DNA of 64,000 nt from Membranipora membranacea (lineage: Eukaryota > Bryozoa > Gymnolaemata > Cheilostomatida > Membraniporidae), in contig OU612071.1 of NCBI GenBank assembly GCA_914767715.1, positions 8,415,493 to 8,479,492 of the forward strand, read 5' to 3'. Of this stretch, positions 33,991 through 44,670 are shown piece by piece. Positions within the stretch are counted from its first letter, which is position 1, and every line of letters begins with the position of its first letter. Both the position numbers and the translations under genes were made by a program. The notes under the pieces were generated by a model. That model did not search any database and was not told the origin of the DNA. It worked only from the letters and a program-made list of their open reading frames with translations.

Positions 33991-35340
33991 AAGCTGTAAA
34001 TTCATAGTTTAAATGGTTTGTACCAGAAAAAGTTGCAAATTCCAAAATCTTATTATGAGATCATTGACTGGTTAAAGGATCCAACACTCAAACATTCCAT
34101 CCAAGGGATTAGTTTGAAATGTTGACTCCCTCTAAAGCTTTGGCTACACACGCCGTATTTTCGATAGGATTTGGGCACTTTTATTTCGGCCAGATGCATA
34201 GAATAGCTAGGTTCGCTCTGCCAGATGGGCTATCAAACTCCCAAAATTAAACTTGTCTGCCCGCTAAGGGAATACCACCGATATGCTTGACCATGCTGGC
34301 TGGATACATTGAGTCCTACAAAACTTCTGGACTAAGATCGGAGAGAGACTAAGAGAACCAAAGAGAATTATTATATATAACAATAGTCAATAAATTCTGA
34401 CACCATTATCAAGTAATTGAAAAAAATAAAATCGAGTCATATACCACTATGTCTCTCAGCATGTAAATGTACTCAATCTCTTCCAAGGAGCTTGTAGAGA
34501 GTGTCATATATGGAATAAGGAAATATCTGTCAACTTTAAACGAAAAGCTACAAGGAACCAAAAGCCAAGCCTACCATTCAGAATATTACAGAATTAAAAA
34601 TAAAATACTAAGAAATTTAACAAAGAAGTACATAAAGTTAGTAACAGATTTATGATTTAGATAAGAAAATAAAATTTAATAAAGGACCGTAATTTAGAAA
34701 AAATGGTAGGGGAGGTAAAAGTCTGAGGCATCACCAGTAACCTCCTCCCTGAGAAATTCGAGGCGTATAAAAAGCAAATGGAGGTCAAAGTGGAAGACAT
34801 AGATTATTCAACTATAGTGCTTTTAGGCCACTATATTTAGTTTTCTAGGGGAGGCAGAGCGCCCCTGCCCCCCTTAGAACTACGGCCCTGTAATATTTAT
34901 GACACATGCAACAAACTAATAGCCAAGCAATCAACAAAGAGCAAACAAGGAAAAAATGTAATACTATGAAATCTAACAAGGAAATGTTCTAAAATCCGAC
35001 TAAGACATTTTGCAGATCACCAAAAAATTCTAGAGATGAATCATAAAATCTAAATGAATTAGGTGATTACGTAGTCAAAATGGCAACAACAAAAAAAGAT
35101 GGGATAATTTTTATTTGTTACCAACGTCAAAGATACCTGGTCGTTCTGCTTATAACACTAATTGTAAGTATTTTTGTACCTTTATTCTCTCAAGAGGGTG
35201 ATTGAGAAGTAAAAAGCTGGGTTGCCTGTTGTAAAAATTGTTAATAAAAATGCTGATGTCTAAAACTGTTAATGATTGCATAAAAATGATTTGGTTTGTT
35301 TACATATTATCCAAAAATACAAGAATTGGTAGAAAATAAA
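33991..35340. other. Repeat-rich intergenic sequence
   Basis: No supported gene. At 34140-34220 is a fragment shared with 51900-51975 (tacacacgccgtat...ataggatttgggcactt). At 34830-34895 is a fragment ending ttagaactacggccctg, the terminal motif of the MITE family also seen at 40204 and 52722. Confidence 0.4.
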
Positions 35341-36300
35341 CTAAAATAGTGATTTATTAAAAATACTAATAGCCTGAGATCTAAAACTGTCTCTACGGAG
35401 GTTAATGCGGCAGCGTAGAGGCTTTAAACGACCAGATGGTAGCGTGTCAAGGGAGAGTAGAGATTTAGGTGTGTTGGTGGCCACCATTTCAAATCTGTGT
35501 TGAATGTGTCTGCTAGTTGTGGGAGGGGAGCTTTGGACAGCTTCTCGGCCCACTTGGTGATTTTGTCCAGATACGAGCGTTATTGGGCGAAGAGATGATG
35601 GTATATGGCTAGTAGATTGTGCACTAGCCCCCTTTCAATGAATGTTTTGTAGCATATGGTAGCGAGTTTATCTGATGATTTTTACATTTTATGCAGCTTC
35701 TTACAAGCTTTCTTGACGAGAGCTTTCTGGTGTTTTTGAGGAATTTGACTTCGTTTGTTAACAGGGTTTTTAGATATTTATATTCCTCGGCTTGTTCGAT
35801 GACGACAGCACTGTGAGAAAACTCCTCTGGACTGAGATTAGACTGTGCATTATATAGGATAGGTTCATTGGTCTTGCTCTTATTCAATATGAGATGGTTA
35901 TCGTTGCATCATCGGTATGGAGTTGTCATCCCTTGCTGTATAGTTAAAAGTTGGCTTTGGGCTAGTTTTCGAGAAGTAATAAGTCGTCAGCAAATTTATA
36001 CGGAAGCATATTGTTACCGGATGGCGCTGTAACTGATCTAGATATATTCAGCAGACAACAGGGGAGATGAAGTAGCCCTGTGGGCTTCCTGTTGATGTTG
36101 TAGCTGATAAAAATGTGTTGAGGATGTTACTAACTTTCTGCTGGCGGTCGACGAGAAAGTTAAAGATCCAGATAATCAGATTCGGGTGAAGGCATGTCTG
36201 TTTGAGCTTCTCATTATTATCAGTGCATCTTCTGTTGAACTGTGCTGGCGGAAGGTGAACTGGTTGTTGTCAGTTACCAGTGGGTGAAGATGGGTCACAA
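35341..36300 (-). pseudogene. Non-LTR retrotransposon (CR1/Jockey-like) reverse-transcriptase relic
   Basis: In three frames of the minus strand one can read GSPQGYFISPVVC (RT motif B) near 36070-36105, KFADDLLLL (catalytic FADD) near 35975-36000, EEYKYLKTLLTNEV...NTRKLSSRKLV in 35624-35887, and the C-terminal block DTLPSGRLKPLRCRINLRRDSF at 35380-35450, which resembles the LPSGRR..RCR tail of CR1/Jockey-type elements. Frameshifts and stops show it is dead. It is truncated at its 5' end, as is usual for LINE insertions. Confidence 0.75.
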
Positions 36301-36689
36301 CACTTAGCTAGATGGGAGGTCAATGCAAAAGGGGGGAAATCTATCGCTTCCATGGGCACCTTTTGATTTGGGTATGGGGACAATACTAGCTGATTAGCTG
36401 ACATCAGGAACTACAGTCTGGCTGATAGAGTTAATTTATACAATATGCACCGGGTCATGTAGGGTGTGTGCGGCTAGTTCAACAGTCTGGCTGGTATGTT
36501 TTTGGGCCCTGAACTCTTACATACATTTATCGAGCGTGAAACACGATATACTCGTCGACTTATAAAATCATATAGTATATAATATATTATATATTATAAA
36601 GTTAATAATTTAATATCATTTAACATTATTATATTATATTGACGTTGATTAATATAATATTATGTTGGTATCTTATCTATCTTTCTGTC

Positions 36690-37560
36690 TACTTGCCACA
36701 CATAATAATTATCCTTGTGAGTCATCTCCGCTCATCACGTATTTTCACAGTTACTACCTTTATCAAGATTCCTAATCAAGTGAGTTTGCTGTTCACGTAT
36801 GACATATTTGTCGAACAAAGACATCAGCATATTTTCAAACTCATTATGATGACAAATTTAGCTGGTCTTCTGGTTTGACTAAATGCTCATCATCAGCTTT
36901 CCTCCAATTTTAGCAGTGACTCTATGCCCCTGCCCTTCAGTGCAAAACCCCTTTTTTCTAAAATGGGAATCTTTATAGTTTGTTAAGGGTTGTGCGAACA
37001 TACAGTAGACTTCTGTATTACTGAACTATAACAAACCTGGCTATTGGGTTAAAAATATTCTCTGTCAGAAGAATGAAAAATGAAGGTGCCCTAAGGGCAC
37101 CGCCGCCATATTCAGGGCCAAGTTGCTCTCTGTTTGCAGGCAATTCGGAGCACACCTGGGGCGTTAGTTGAGCCCAGTAGTTGGTAGACTGCAGCGAGAT
37201 TTGAACCAGAGACCTCCGATGCTTGTGCGTCAGAGCTACCTCCTACTCCTTGTATAAATTTGTGTGATTCGTCTTCAATTTATTTATCCCAGTTACTGAT
37301 TATTTTCCTCAATCAAAGTTAAGCCCTATCGAAGTTCATACTTTTGTATTTTGAAGTCAAAGTTGAATATCCAAAGCAAAAAACATCATTCGATTGCATC
37401 ACAACATGGAATCGTTTGCACACGACTAAAGTGTGGACAACTACAGCTTTGCTAATTGATTACATATATCATAATATATGTCCATTTGACGCATTAAAAC
37501 TTCACACATATAACGGCATCAGTTGGTTCATATAAAGAGCAACAACATTATCCTTCCATT
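36690..37560. repeat. Old diverged copy of the deaminase upstream region, without a deaminase gene
   Basis: 36700-36880 (tccttgtgagtcatctc... caagtgagtttgct ... gacatatttgtc) matches 40470-40660 and 46070-46240, the DNA upstream of the two deaminase genes. 37410-37470 (tgcacacgactaaag...ggacaactacag) matches 41010 and 46575. It is more diverged than the other two. Where the matching coding sequence would be expected (below 36690) there is now the LINE relic, so a third deaminase copy may have been lost, or only the flank was duplicated. Confidence 0.6.
37062..37251 (-). mobile_element. tRNA-derived SINE, copy 1
   Basis: Reading the minus strand: taggaggtagctctgacgc (A-box region), ctctggttcaaatctcgctgcag (B box), then the family body with tgtgctccgaattgcctgcaaacagagagcaac and ggcggcggtgccc. 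The same body follows the other SINE copies in this window. It inserted within the old upstream-region copy. Confidence 0.7.
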
Positions 37561-38856
37561 GTGGATATAGAATTTATCATATATCTCAGTTTATCGAATC
37601 GAGATTTATATACATCTCTTGGTTTGAGTCCTTTTCTTCTCCTTGCTGGTCATTTCAAGCAAATTTACAGCTTTAATTTGAACTGTTCACCACACAGCAA
37701 AAAGCTTGACCAATCTATTTCAAAGTAACATTAGAAGTTGACTGTACGTAGCACCATAGGTCAGCCTTTCAGGTTGCTATAAAATAGCTTACTGCGAAAA
37801 ATAATTAATTTTTAAAGCTCCTGATCACAACTCTTATAATATTTCTTCACACAGCACAGCTCCTAGCCTGTACTGATGTTTAGGTAACATCAATTCAAAC
37901 AAGTTCACCAGGGCGCTCACAAAGGTCACAGTATTCTATCTTACTGGAGTTGTACTCTCGCATCCGGAATGTCCAATTATACCATCAAAAATGTTCAATT
38001 ATTCTATTTTGAAAATGAGGTGCTTTCATCAACTGAACCAAATAACGCTCTAATGACTTGACCCCTCATGGTATTGCATTAACAGAGACAAATGACATAA
38101 GTGGCTCTGGACATAAATGCTCAATTATGATGAGTAAAGACATGGCAATAGCGTAGTTAGGCTTTATTTCACACACAAATCACAGGTAAAACAAATCAAA
38201 GAAAAAAAACAATATTTTGTTGTCTTTACTACTCCTACAAGATATATCAGTTCTGTAGATAAAATTTATATTACTTCAAATGGAGCAATAAAAATGATCA
38301 TTTCTTTCATACAAGTATGATCTATATCTTGCATCATGTATAGAACTTGATTTAGGTATAATGGAAAATTGTTATTCACACCGTGTTAACATATTCATCT
38401 AGTGTATCACGTAAATATTGAGCTCGTTTTTTCAGGAGATTTAGTCAAATCAACTCTAATCATAATCAAAAATCATAAATAAATTAAATAATAATATCAA
38501 TATAAAAATAAACAAGGGTTGTCTTTTCTGAACTCAAATCAAATTTTAATCAAATTAAAGTGAGATAGCCTCCATGGTACTATTCCAAGCTACCCAGACA
38601 TGGATAAAAGACAGATAAGAGAAATTGAATGTTTCGCAATCGCTGCTCCTACCAAAACCTATATGTTTGATGAGAAGCTTAGATTAAACATATTCATATT
38701 CCTCATGAAAGAAAAGATGATCATTATAATAATAATAATAATGATAAAAATAATAGTAATAATAAGAATAACAAATACAGGAGCTTAACAAATATAATAA
38801 TGCAGCCCATGCCTCTGATAATTCCATGATACCAGGCAGCTTCATTTCACATTTCC
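37561..38856. other. Intergenic DNA and probable 3' untranslated region of the first deaminase gene
   Basis: No protein-coding gene is supported. The 38140-38856 part is matched by 44020-44670 downstream of the second deaminase. It includes TTTATT at 38163-38168 (AATAAA on the minus strand), conserved at 44051-44056, a probable shared poly(A) signal. An AAT-rich microsatellite lies near 38726-38765. Confidence 0.45.
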
Positions 38857-39890
38857 TCACAGGACAGGAATGGAGGCCCTCAAACTTTGAAAACGGATAA
38901 AATCTTTACGTGCTTGATCGTCTGCATTTGCTCTAGTATTTAAAATGCCGCGAAACCTACCTGGAAATTCAGCATTGTAGTCATATGGCCAAGTCCTAGG
39001 ATCACTCTGACCCTCGGATAAATATTTTGCCAACCATTCCCAATCTCTAAAATCGAACCCTCTTACGGTGATATCTGCCAACTTAAGTGATCTCAACCCC
39101 TCTACATTTTTCTGCTGTTCACAATTGTACGGCTTAGCAGCTATTATTGTAAGAGATTTTACTCCGTACTCGCTTTTGAACTCTTTGAGACTTTCGGAAC
39201 AAAAATAACCAGGCTCTGAACAAGGCGAATAATTCATGCACAAGGTGATACTTGTAATTGTGGTAGTAAGTAGATTATAGCGCTGTAGTTTACGCTTGAT
39301 CTCTGCTATTAACATTGCCTCAGCATGATACCCAGCGCAGTTAACAACATTTCCAAAGTCCAAATTCTGTCCTTGTACGTCCAGTTGATACACTATGTAC
39401 GTCTCTTTGGGCCAATAAGCTCCGATTGGTCCGGTGTTCCAGAACTGATTAAAAATCTTCCCATGTGGGCCCGCCTTCACATATACTAAAAAGACAAAAC
39501 GAAATATATTAAAAACCACGATAGCAATCCAGAATTAAGAGTAAAGTCTCAATGAGATAGTAATTAAAATTCAGGTATAAACTTACTGCAGTATAGTTGG
39601 TCTTTACCTAAGGGGGGCGGAGGGTGGGGGAGGGGCGTGATGGCAAAAAGAGACCTGTGGTCAGATTAAATGACAAACTCTCAACTAAACCAGAACAAGC
39701 CTGTGTTCTGCAGAATCAATCTGAATCATGACATAATATGTCATGGATGTCGGATAACAATGTTAAGAACAGCAAAGTACATTTGAGGTGTAGTCTGCAC
39801 TGCTGTAATTTTTTACATAATATATATATATATACCTGTCATCATAGGAGCGATGATCGAGGAAAGAGTCACCGAGGGAAAAGTTGCCAT
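38857..39890 (-). CDS. AID/APOBEC-like cytidine deaminase, copy 1 (2 exons)
   Basis: Exon 1 is 39836-39890 (ATG at 39890, MATFPSVTLSSIIAPMMT) and exon 2 is 38857-39485. The 350-bp GT-AG intron is phase 1; the product is about 227 residues. The zinc-dependent deaminase signature is visible: H72-A-E74 (YHAEAML), with catalytic Glu74, and SPC107...C114. KETYIVYQL before it and SLTIIAAKPY, GLRSLKLADITVRGF after it match the AID/APOBEC order of strands (compare RETYLCY, FTARLY, GLRRLH). It would deaminate cytosine in single-stranded DNA or RNA; invertebrate members are linked to innate immunity. Oddity: six residues separate the two cysteines instead of the usual two. The same gene structure at 44671-45749 shows tandem duplication. 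The start is supported by the conserved MATF beginning of both copies. Confidence 0.9.
39612..39635 (+). promoter_or_regulatory. G-rich tract with G-quadruplex potential in deaminase 1 intron
   Basis: Runs of 6, 3, 5 and 4 G with 1-4-base spacers lie on the plus strand, i.e. the strand opposite the transcript, inside the only intron. The paralogue keeps it at 45471-45496. Function is unknown. Confidence 0.4.
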
Positions 39891-40203
39891 GTTTCAAAGT
39901 CCAATCTGTGACTGTCCTGTCTTACTATTAAGTTTACACAGTATTATTTTGCTAACTATACTTGCAGGGATAGACCAAGAAGACACAAAAGTTGCTCCGC
40001 TGTTAATTGCAGTTTAATACTATATTATCAGTCAAACAAGAAAGCTACTGACTAGGAAGTATGCTGACTTTTTTCCTCTGCGCCTACTGATAAACTGACT
40101 CAAAAGTAAAATGAACTGAACACAAAGAAACTCATAGATCTCGAAGGTTAAACTGTTGTTGCCTTATCTTATCAGTCCCTCTAACGTGTTTCCCTTATCT
40201 TCC

Positions 40204-40422
40204 AGGACCGTAGTTTTAGTTGAGGCAGAGACTGCCATGGAATGCTCATTAGAGTGGCCTTAAAATGCTATAATATCAAAAACAGCTTCTTTGGGATTCC
40301 CTTTTGCTATTTATGTTACCTAGATTGGTTTGGTGTTTGGGGAGGTCACAACACACTTCCTATTGATGTTTTGGACTCGCCTCAGATTTTTGCCTCCCCT
40401 ACCATTTTTTACTACGGCCCTA
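40204..40422. mobile_element. MITE with CCGTAGTT / ACTACGGCCCT ends
   Basis: Terminal aggaccgtagttttag and ttttactacggccct are inverted repeats of a family also seen at 52722-52953 and, as an end fragment, near 34895. The paralogous site near 46032 (cttatctgcaatgtctaaat) lacks the element, confirming insertion after the segmental duplication. Confidence 0.75.
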
Positions 40423-40842
40423 CCTTCAATGTCTAAATAAAGTGACCACTTTCCACACATCATAGTTTTCCTTGTGAGTTATCTCGGCTTACCAGGAATT
40501 CACACACTATCATCCCAACAACATTGGAAACAAGTTACACAGTTACTACCATTATCAAGATTTGTAATCAAGTGAGTTTGCTATTCGGCAAATGACATAT
40601 TTGTCTAACAAACAAATCAGCCTGTTTTTCAATCTCAGATGGTAGATTAAATCTTTCTAGTCTAATTTCAGTAGTAGTAGTACCTGGCCACCGTTGCAAG
40701 CCGCTTTTATTTCATGAATGTAGAATGGTATCTTCTTATTTTGTGTAGGGTTTAGCAATACAAAAGTACACTAAAGGAAATGGTTCGAATCCAAACCTAC
40801 TTTAACTAGTACAAATTTGTGGGATTTGTTTTCGATTTAATC

Positions 40843-40860
40843 ACCCCCCCCCCCCCCCCC
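40843..40860. repeat. Poly(C) tract, 18 bases
   Basis: An uninterrupted run of 18 C. The paralogous position in copy B (about 46437) has only 6 C, so the tract expanded, or B contracted, after duplication. Confidence 0.9.
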
Positions 40861-41134
40861 GTTATTATTTGATTTGTTTTTCTCTATCAAAACTCAGGCC
40901 TATCAGAGGATATACTATTCTGATGTGAAAGTTGTGTTGCCAAAGTTGAATTTTCGACAAATAAAATCTTATATTATACAATGTTGGTTTTAGAGCATGG
41001 AATTGTTTGCACACAGCTAAAGAGGGGACAACAACAGTTTTTTCAAATAATTACATGTAGTTCATTTATTTGGAACGTTACTACATCACTTGCTTCATAT
41101 GAGAAGAGAAGGATGAAGAGGATATTAGGTGTTT

Positions 41135-41230
41135 CCATGTAATTAGTGCTCAGACTCCAAGGCGCAGGGAGTTACTTGTGCAAGAAACTCCCTGCGCCTT
41201 GGAGTCTGAGCACTTAGACTACCATGTAAT
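41135..41230. mobile_element. 79-bp perfect-hairpin insertion with 9-bp target duplication
   Basis: Arms 41145-41173 and 41186-41214 are perfect 29-bp inverted repeats (agtgctcagactccaagg... ) with a 12-base loop. The insertion is bracketed by ccatgtaat at 41135-41143 and 41222-41230. The paralogous sequence near 46707 has one ccatgtaat and no hairpin. Length and structure suggest a minimal MITE, possibly hAT-related because such elements make 8-bp duplications. Confidence 0.85.
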
Positions 41231-41529
41231 ATATCACAGTTTAGGCAAATTTATTTACCATTGAGTTGGGGGGTTGTTGGATGGTGCATGGGGATGTGCA
41301 GGGTGTTATTGTTTTTTGGTTGTTGGGATACTGGTTTTGTTTTCTCAGGCAAAGACTTATCAGTTTAGCACTGGCAGCAAGAAGGAGTATAATTCAAACA
41401 CAAACAAAGATAAGCGTAATTGCCAAATATCTATTATAGCAGTGAAGGGAATCATGTCTTACTTTACTCAGTGCCACCTTACTCTCACCTGGATCTTAGG
41501 TTGATCTTAGGCAATAATGGTTAAAATTT

Positions 41530-41765
41530 TGGTTAAATTCGCAAGGGTGAGTCACTCACCACATCGTGGCGGCAATAGTGTGTGCCTTAAGGGCGAGGCT
41601 GCAATGTCTGCGCCAATTTGCTCTCAATTTGTAGGCAGGTCGGAGCACACCAGGGGGTCCAGCAACTCCCAGTAGTCAGTGGGCTGCAGTGAGATTCGAA
41701 CCCACGACTTTCAACACTTGCATGCTGGAGGACCAGTGCTCTAAACCACTGAGCCACTTCCTACA
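41530..41765 (-). mobile_element. tRNA-derived SINE, copy 2
   Basis: Minus strand: gaagtggctcagtggttt (A box), cgtgggttcgaatctcactg (canonical B box), then the shared body ending gcacacactattgcc. Copy 3 at 47027-47262 is its orthologous partner in the duplicate, so insertion preceded duplication. Confidence 0.8.
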
Positions 41766-41930
41766 ATGATAACTTGTGAGTAGGAAATAAATCTCTGTTT
41801 TTGATTGTAAAAGCTTGACTGATATTATGGAATAACAGGAAAATATGAAAAAAATTATTATGTCTTTAATTTGTCTCAGGTAAGATGGTTTTCTGTGCAT
41901 CGTATTCGGGTTAAGTTACATCCTGTTAGG

Positions 41931-42614
41931 TTATGATAATAATAGGTTAAGAGTTTTCACAAAAACTTTTACTGCTATAATTGGCATATGTACCGGTACA
42001 TTTGGGTTATTTGGAATTCCTTTAGAGCCGTGATATTCATTGTTGTAATATGAATTCAGATACTGATGATTAGGGTACCTTGAATATTGTTGAGTGTGTG
42101 CAGCAGGCTCTAAATATGTAGACGGCATTGCTGCACTGGTGTGTGTCGTAGATGGTATTTGTGCGCCTGAATTGTAAGGCATATTGAGATGAGTGTTGTT
42201 GAAGATTTGAGAGGCAGTTGATGAGTTGTCTTCTCGTTCGTTAAACTGTCGAACAGGGGTGGCGGCAATGTTTGATGTTGAGTTGTCTCTCTCTCCTCGT
42301 AGATCCTGATTGTTCATCATTGGTTGGTGCGGAAGAGCTGATTGGCTAGTAGAAGTAGGAGGTAGGTTGTCATTTCATAACTGGGAAGCGGCTGGTGAGT
42401 TGTGAATATCTGATTGAGCTCCAGGTAAGTTGTCAATTGCTTGTTGTTGAGTAGGTTGCAGGTCAGGATCATGTTGGCGGTAGTAGTTTTGTAACCTCAG
42501 TATTAGCTCAGCTTTATTACCAGATTTGTTGAGGTGAAGGCTGCTGAGTTCATCTTTGAGCTCGTTATAACTCCATCGCTCAATGCTGCTGATGAAGCGC
42601 TGCTGCAGAGACAT
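41931..42614 (-). pseudogene. SAP-domain protein interrupted by one in-frame TGA
   Basis: From ATG at 42614 the frame encodes MSLQQRFISSIERWSYNELK, DELSSLHLNKSGNKAELILR, LQNYYRQ, a clear SAP DNA-binding motif (residues about 14-46), then a Gln/Pro-rich linker and a TGA at 42375-42377. Beyond the TGA the same frame stays open for about 147 codons to 41931, rich in Asn, Gln, Pro, Ser and Tyr (PHQPMMNNQDL, HTQQYSRYPNHQYLNSYY). Staying open after one stop suggests a recent nonsense mutation, readthrough or a sequence error. The C-terminal codons run into duplication-flank DNA, so the gene is probably truncated. It may be a 5' fragment of a mobile-element or chromatin-protein gene; no transposase or integrase is seen. 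Confidence 0.6.
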
Positions 42615-44019
42615 AGTTTGGTTTGGTATGTAGAGTGTGGTATCTCCTAGAATATTACAGCTGATGGAAATTGCTATGCACTTAGCGCAGGTGTGTAGGT
42701 TTTACAATTACAATAGTAATGGCTGGGTGGTAACAACTGACAGAGTACCACAAAATAATGACACAATATGATTGCATGTAACAACATGGAATGAAGACGA
42801 ACCTTATGTGTGTATGTATGCAACTATACAGGGAGAGCGTGTAAGTACAAATACGATAAGGTTGATAAAGTGTCAGCAAGGAATGTAAAGTTCAGACTAG
42901 GGCTGTGCTTGTACGACAGCTTAGCTGAGCATAGTATGTTAATATCAATGAATATGATATTGTGCTGCTAGTTTACTGCAGGCAACATAATGTCAATGCA
43001 GATTTACAACTGAGAAATGAGCAGACAACTTTCTCAAGAATGGAATTCTGGGTAATTGCTTGATTTCACCACTGTATCAGAGCAGAATGCTCGTAGGTAG
43101 AGAAGTATGACTTCTGAGGGTAGTATATGATATATGACAATCAGCATACAATGTTAGTGACGTCAGAGTTAAACTTCATATTGATTGAATCCAAATCTAT
43201 GGCATGGAATCGCTCGCACACAACTAAAGAGGGGACAGCTACAGTTCTGCTAAATGATTAAAAGTATAATTAAAGTCTATTGTCGAGTAGTAAACGTAAT
43301 GTCCCCTACCTTATCATCATCATAGTTAAAAAAGCTAATAATGCTAATAAGGATTTCAACGGGTGTGCATTAAATTCAAAACTCAGTCAAATAATTAGGA
43401 GTTATCCCCTTTTATGTCAGATTATGATAACTATCTAGTCAAAGCTATCAATTCTAAAAATAATAATCCACAGTTGAAATCATCCTTGGCAAACAGCCAA
43501 AATCACAAAATTTTATCAGACATGTCATCATTCAGAGTATGTTTCATAGCTAACTCAACTGTCAATATGACTCAAAATCAATCTTCTTGCCTTTGCAATG
43601 TGTTTACCGATATAAAAAAGGGATCTAGGTTGGTCATTGTATGCTCTTGTCTATCTAATAATATAATAGCTACTTTAGCCTCAGGTCTAGGAATTTAGAC
43701 AATCCTAACCATAAGATTGGGTCTTACATGACTGTCAATAAGTGACCTTCTTTTCACCTATGGTTGCATTATTACATTAGCAGAAGCTCAATCAAAACAA
43801 CATTTAACCATTAAAACAATACAACATTTAAAAATGTATATCTTCCTCCAAACAGTCATTCATATTGATGCTCCCTCAACACACAATGTGACCTTTGCTG
43901 ACTTGTAAGCATGTTGAGGAGGGCTGTTGCTACACAGATTCCGAACAATCTGGTTAGATATTTTGTTCTAGACTTGCTTATATCAATGATAAATTATGTA
44001 AGAAAAAAATTGAAATACA
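42615..44019. other. Spacer between duplication copies
   Basis: Contains a short old fragment at 43205-43265 (tcgctcgcacacaactaaagagggg...) matching 37415, 41010 and 46575, a fourth trace of the duplicated unit. A 94-codon frame (43414-43698) has no domain or splice support. Confidence 0.45.
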
Positions 44020-44335
44020 ATAATTAACGGAGTTGTTAGCATAATCAGGCTTTATTTCATACACAAATTGTAGATCACGAATAATTAGATATTTAATTTC
44101 CTTAATAACCATTCATAAAAGTTCTACGTAACAAAAATATTAGTTTCCTGTCATTATATCATATAAATAATATATGCTCTGAAGTGGTGAAAAATATTTT
44201 CTGAACTATCTTTAAGCGCTTATGTGATGGCACAATATTGATATATAAATGAATATATATATATAATATATAAAAAAACCGAATGTAAATATATTCTAAA
44301 GTGAGCTGATTTGTTGTCCGGCCAGATGAAATACA

Positions 44336-44500
44336 ACCATTTGATATTTCTTTAAATAAATAAAATATTAGCTAGGTAACCAGGAAACCAATTACACCAT
44401 TTGATTTTTCTTTAAATAAATAATTTACTAACTAGGTAACCAGGAAACCAATAAAACCATTTAATTTTTTTTAAATAAAGAAATTAATAACTAGGTATCA
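44336..44500. repeat. 60-bp tandem repeat, about 2.7 copies
   Basis: accatttgat(a/t)tttctttaaataaata...aactaggtaaccaggaaacca repeats with a 60-bp period in the 3' flank of the second deaminase gene. No counterpart was seen in copy A. Confidence 0.85.
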
Positions 44501-44670
44501 AAAAAATGTAAATAAATATGCATATAAATCAAGCGTTTTCATTTTAAAACTCGATGTGAAGATAGAACCAACCATCGCTGAACAACAGGTCTTGTAACAA
44601 CATCCTGCCTGTCATTAGGATGAGACGGCCATTATACAAACTTGTATTCAATAAACAGGAGGACGACACT

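Larger units (their letters stand above)
38140..41935. repeat. Segmental duplication, copy A
   Basis: This segment (3' flank, deaminase gene, intron, upstream region, then 40440-41935) is colinear with 44020-47450. Landmarks found in both: ggctttatttcacac at the outer end, deaminase exons, ccacacatcatag and gtgagttatctcggctta upstream, tgcacacagctaaagagggg, a SINE, and gttaggttatgataataatagg at the far end. Copy A has two insertions absent from B (40204-40422 and 41144-41221). Confidence 0.85.

Noticed and set aside
43414-43698. 94-codon ATG frame between the deaminase genes
   Set aside because: No domain, no splice context and no counterpart in the duplicated copy.
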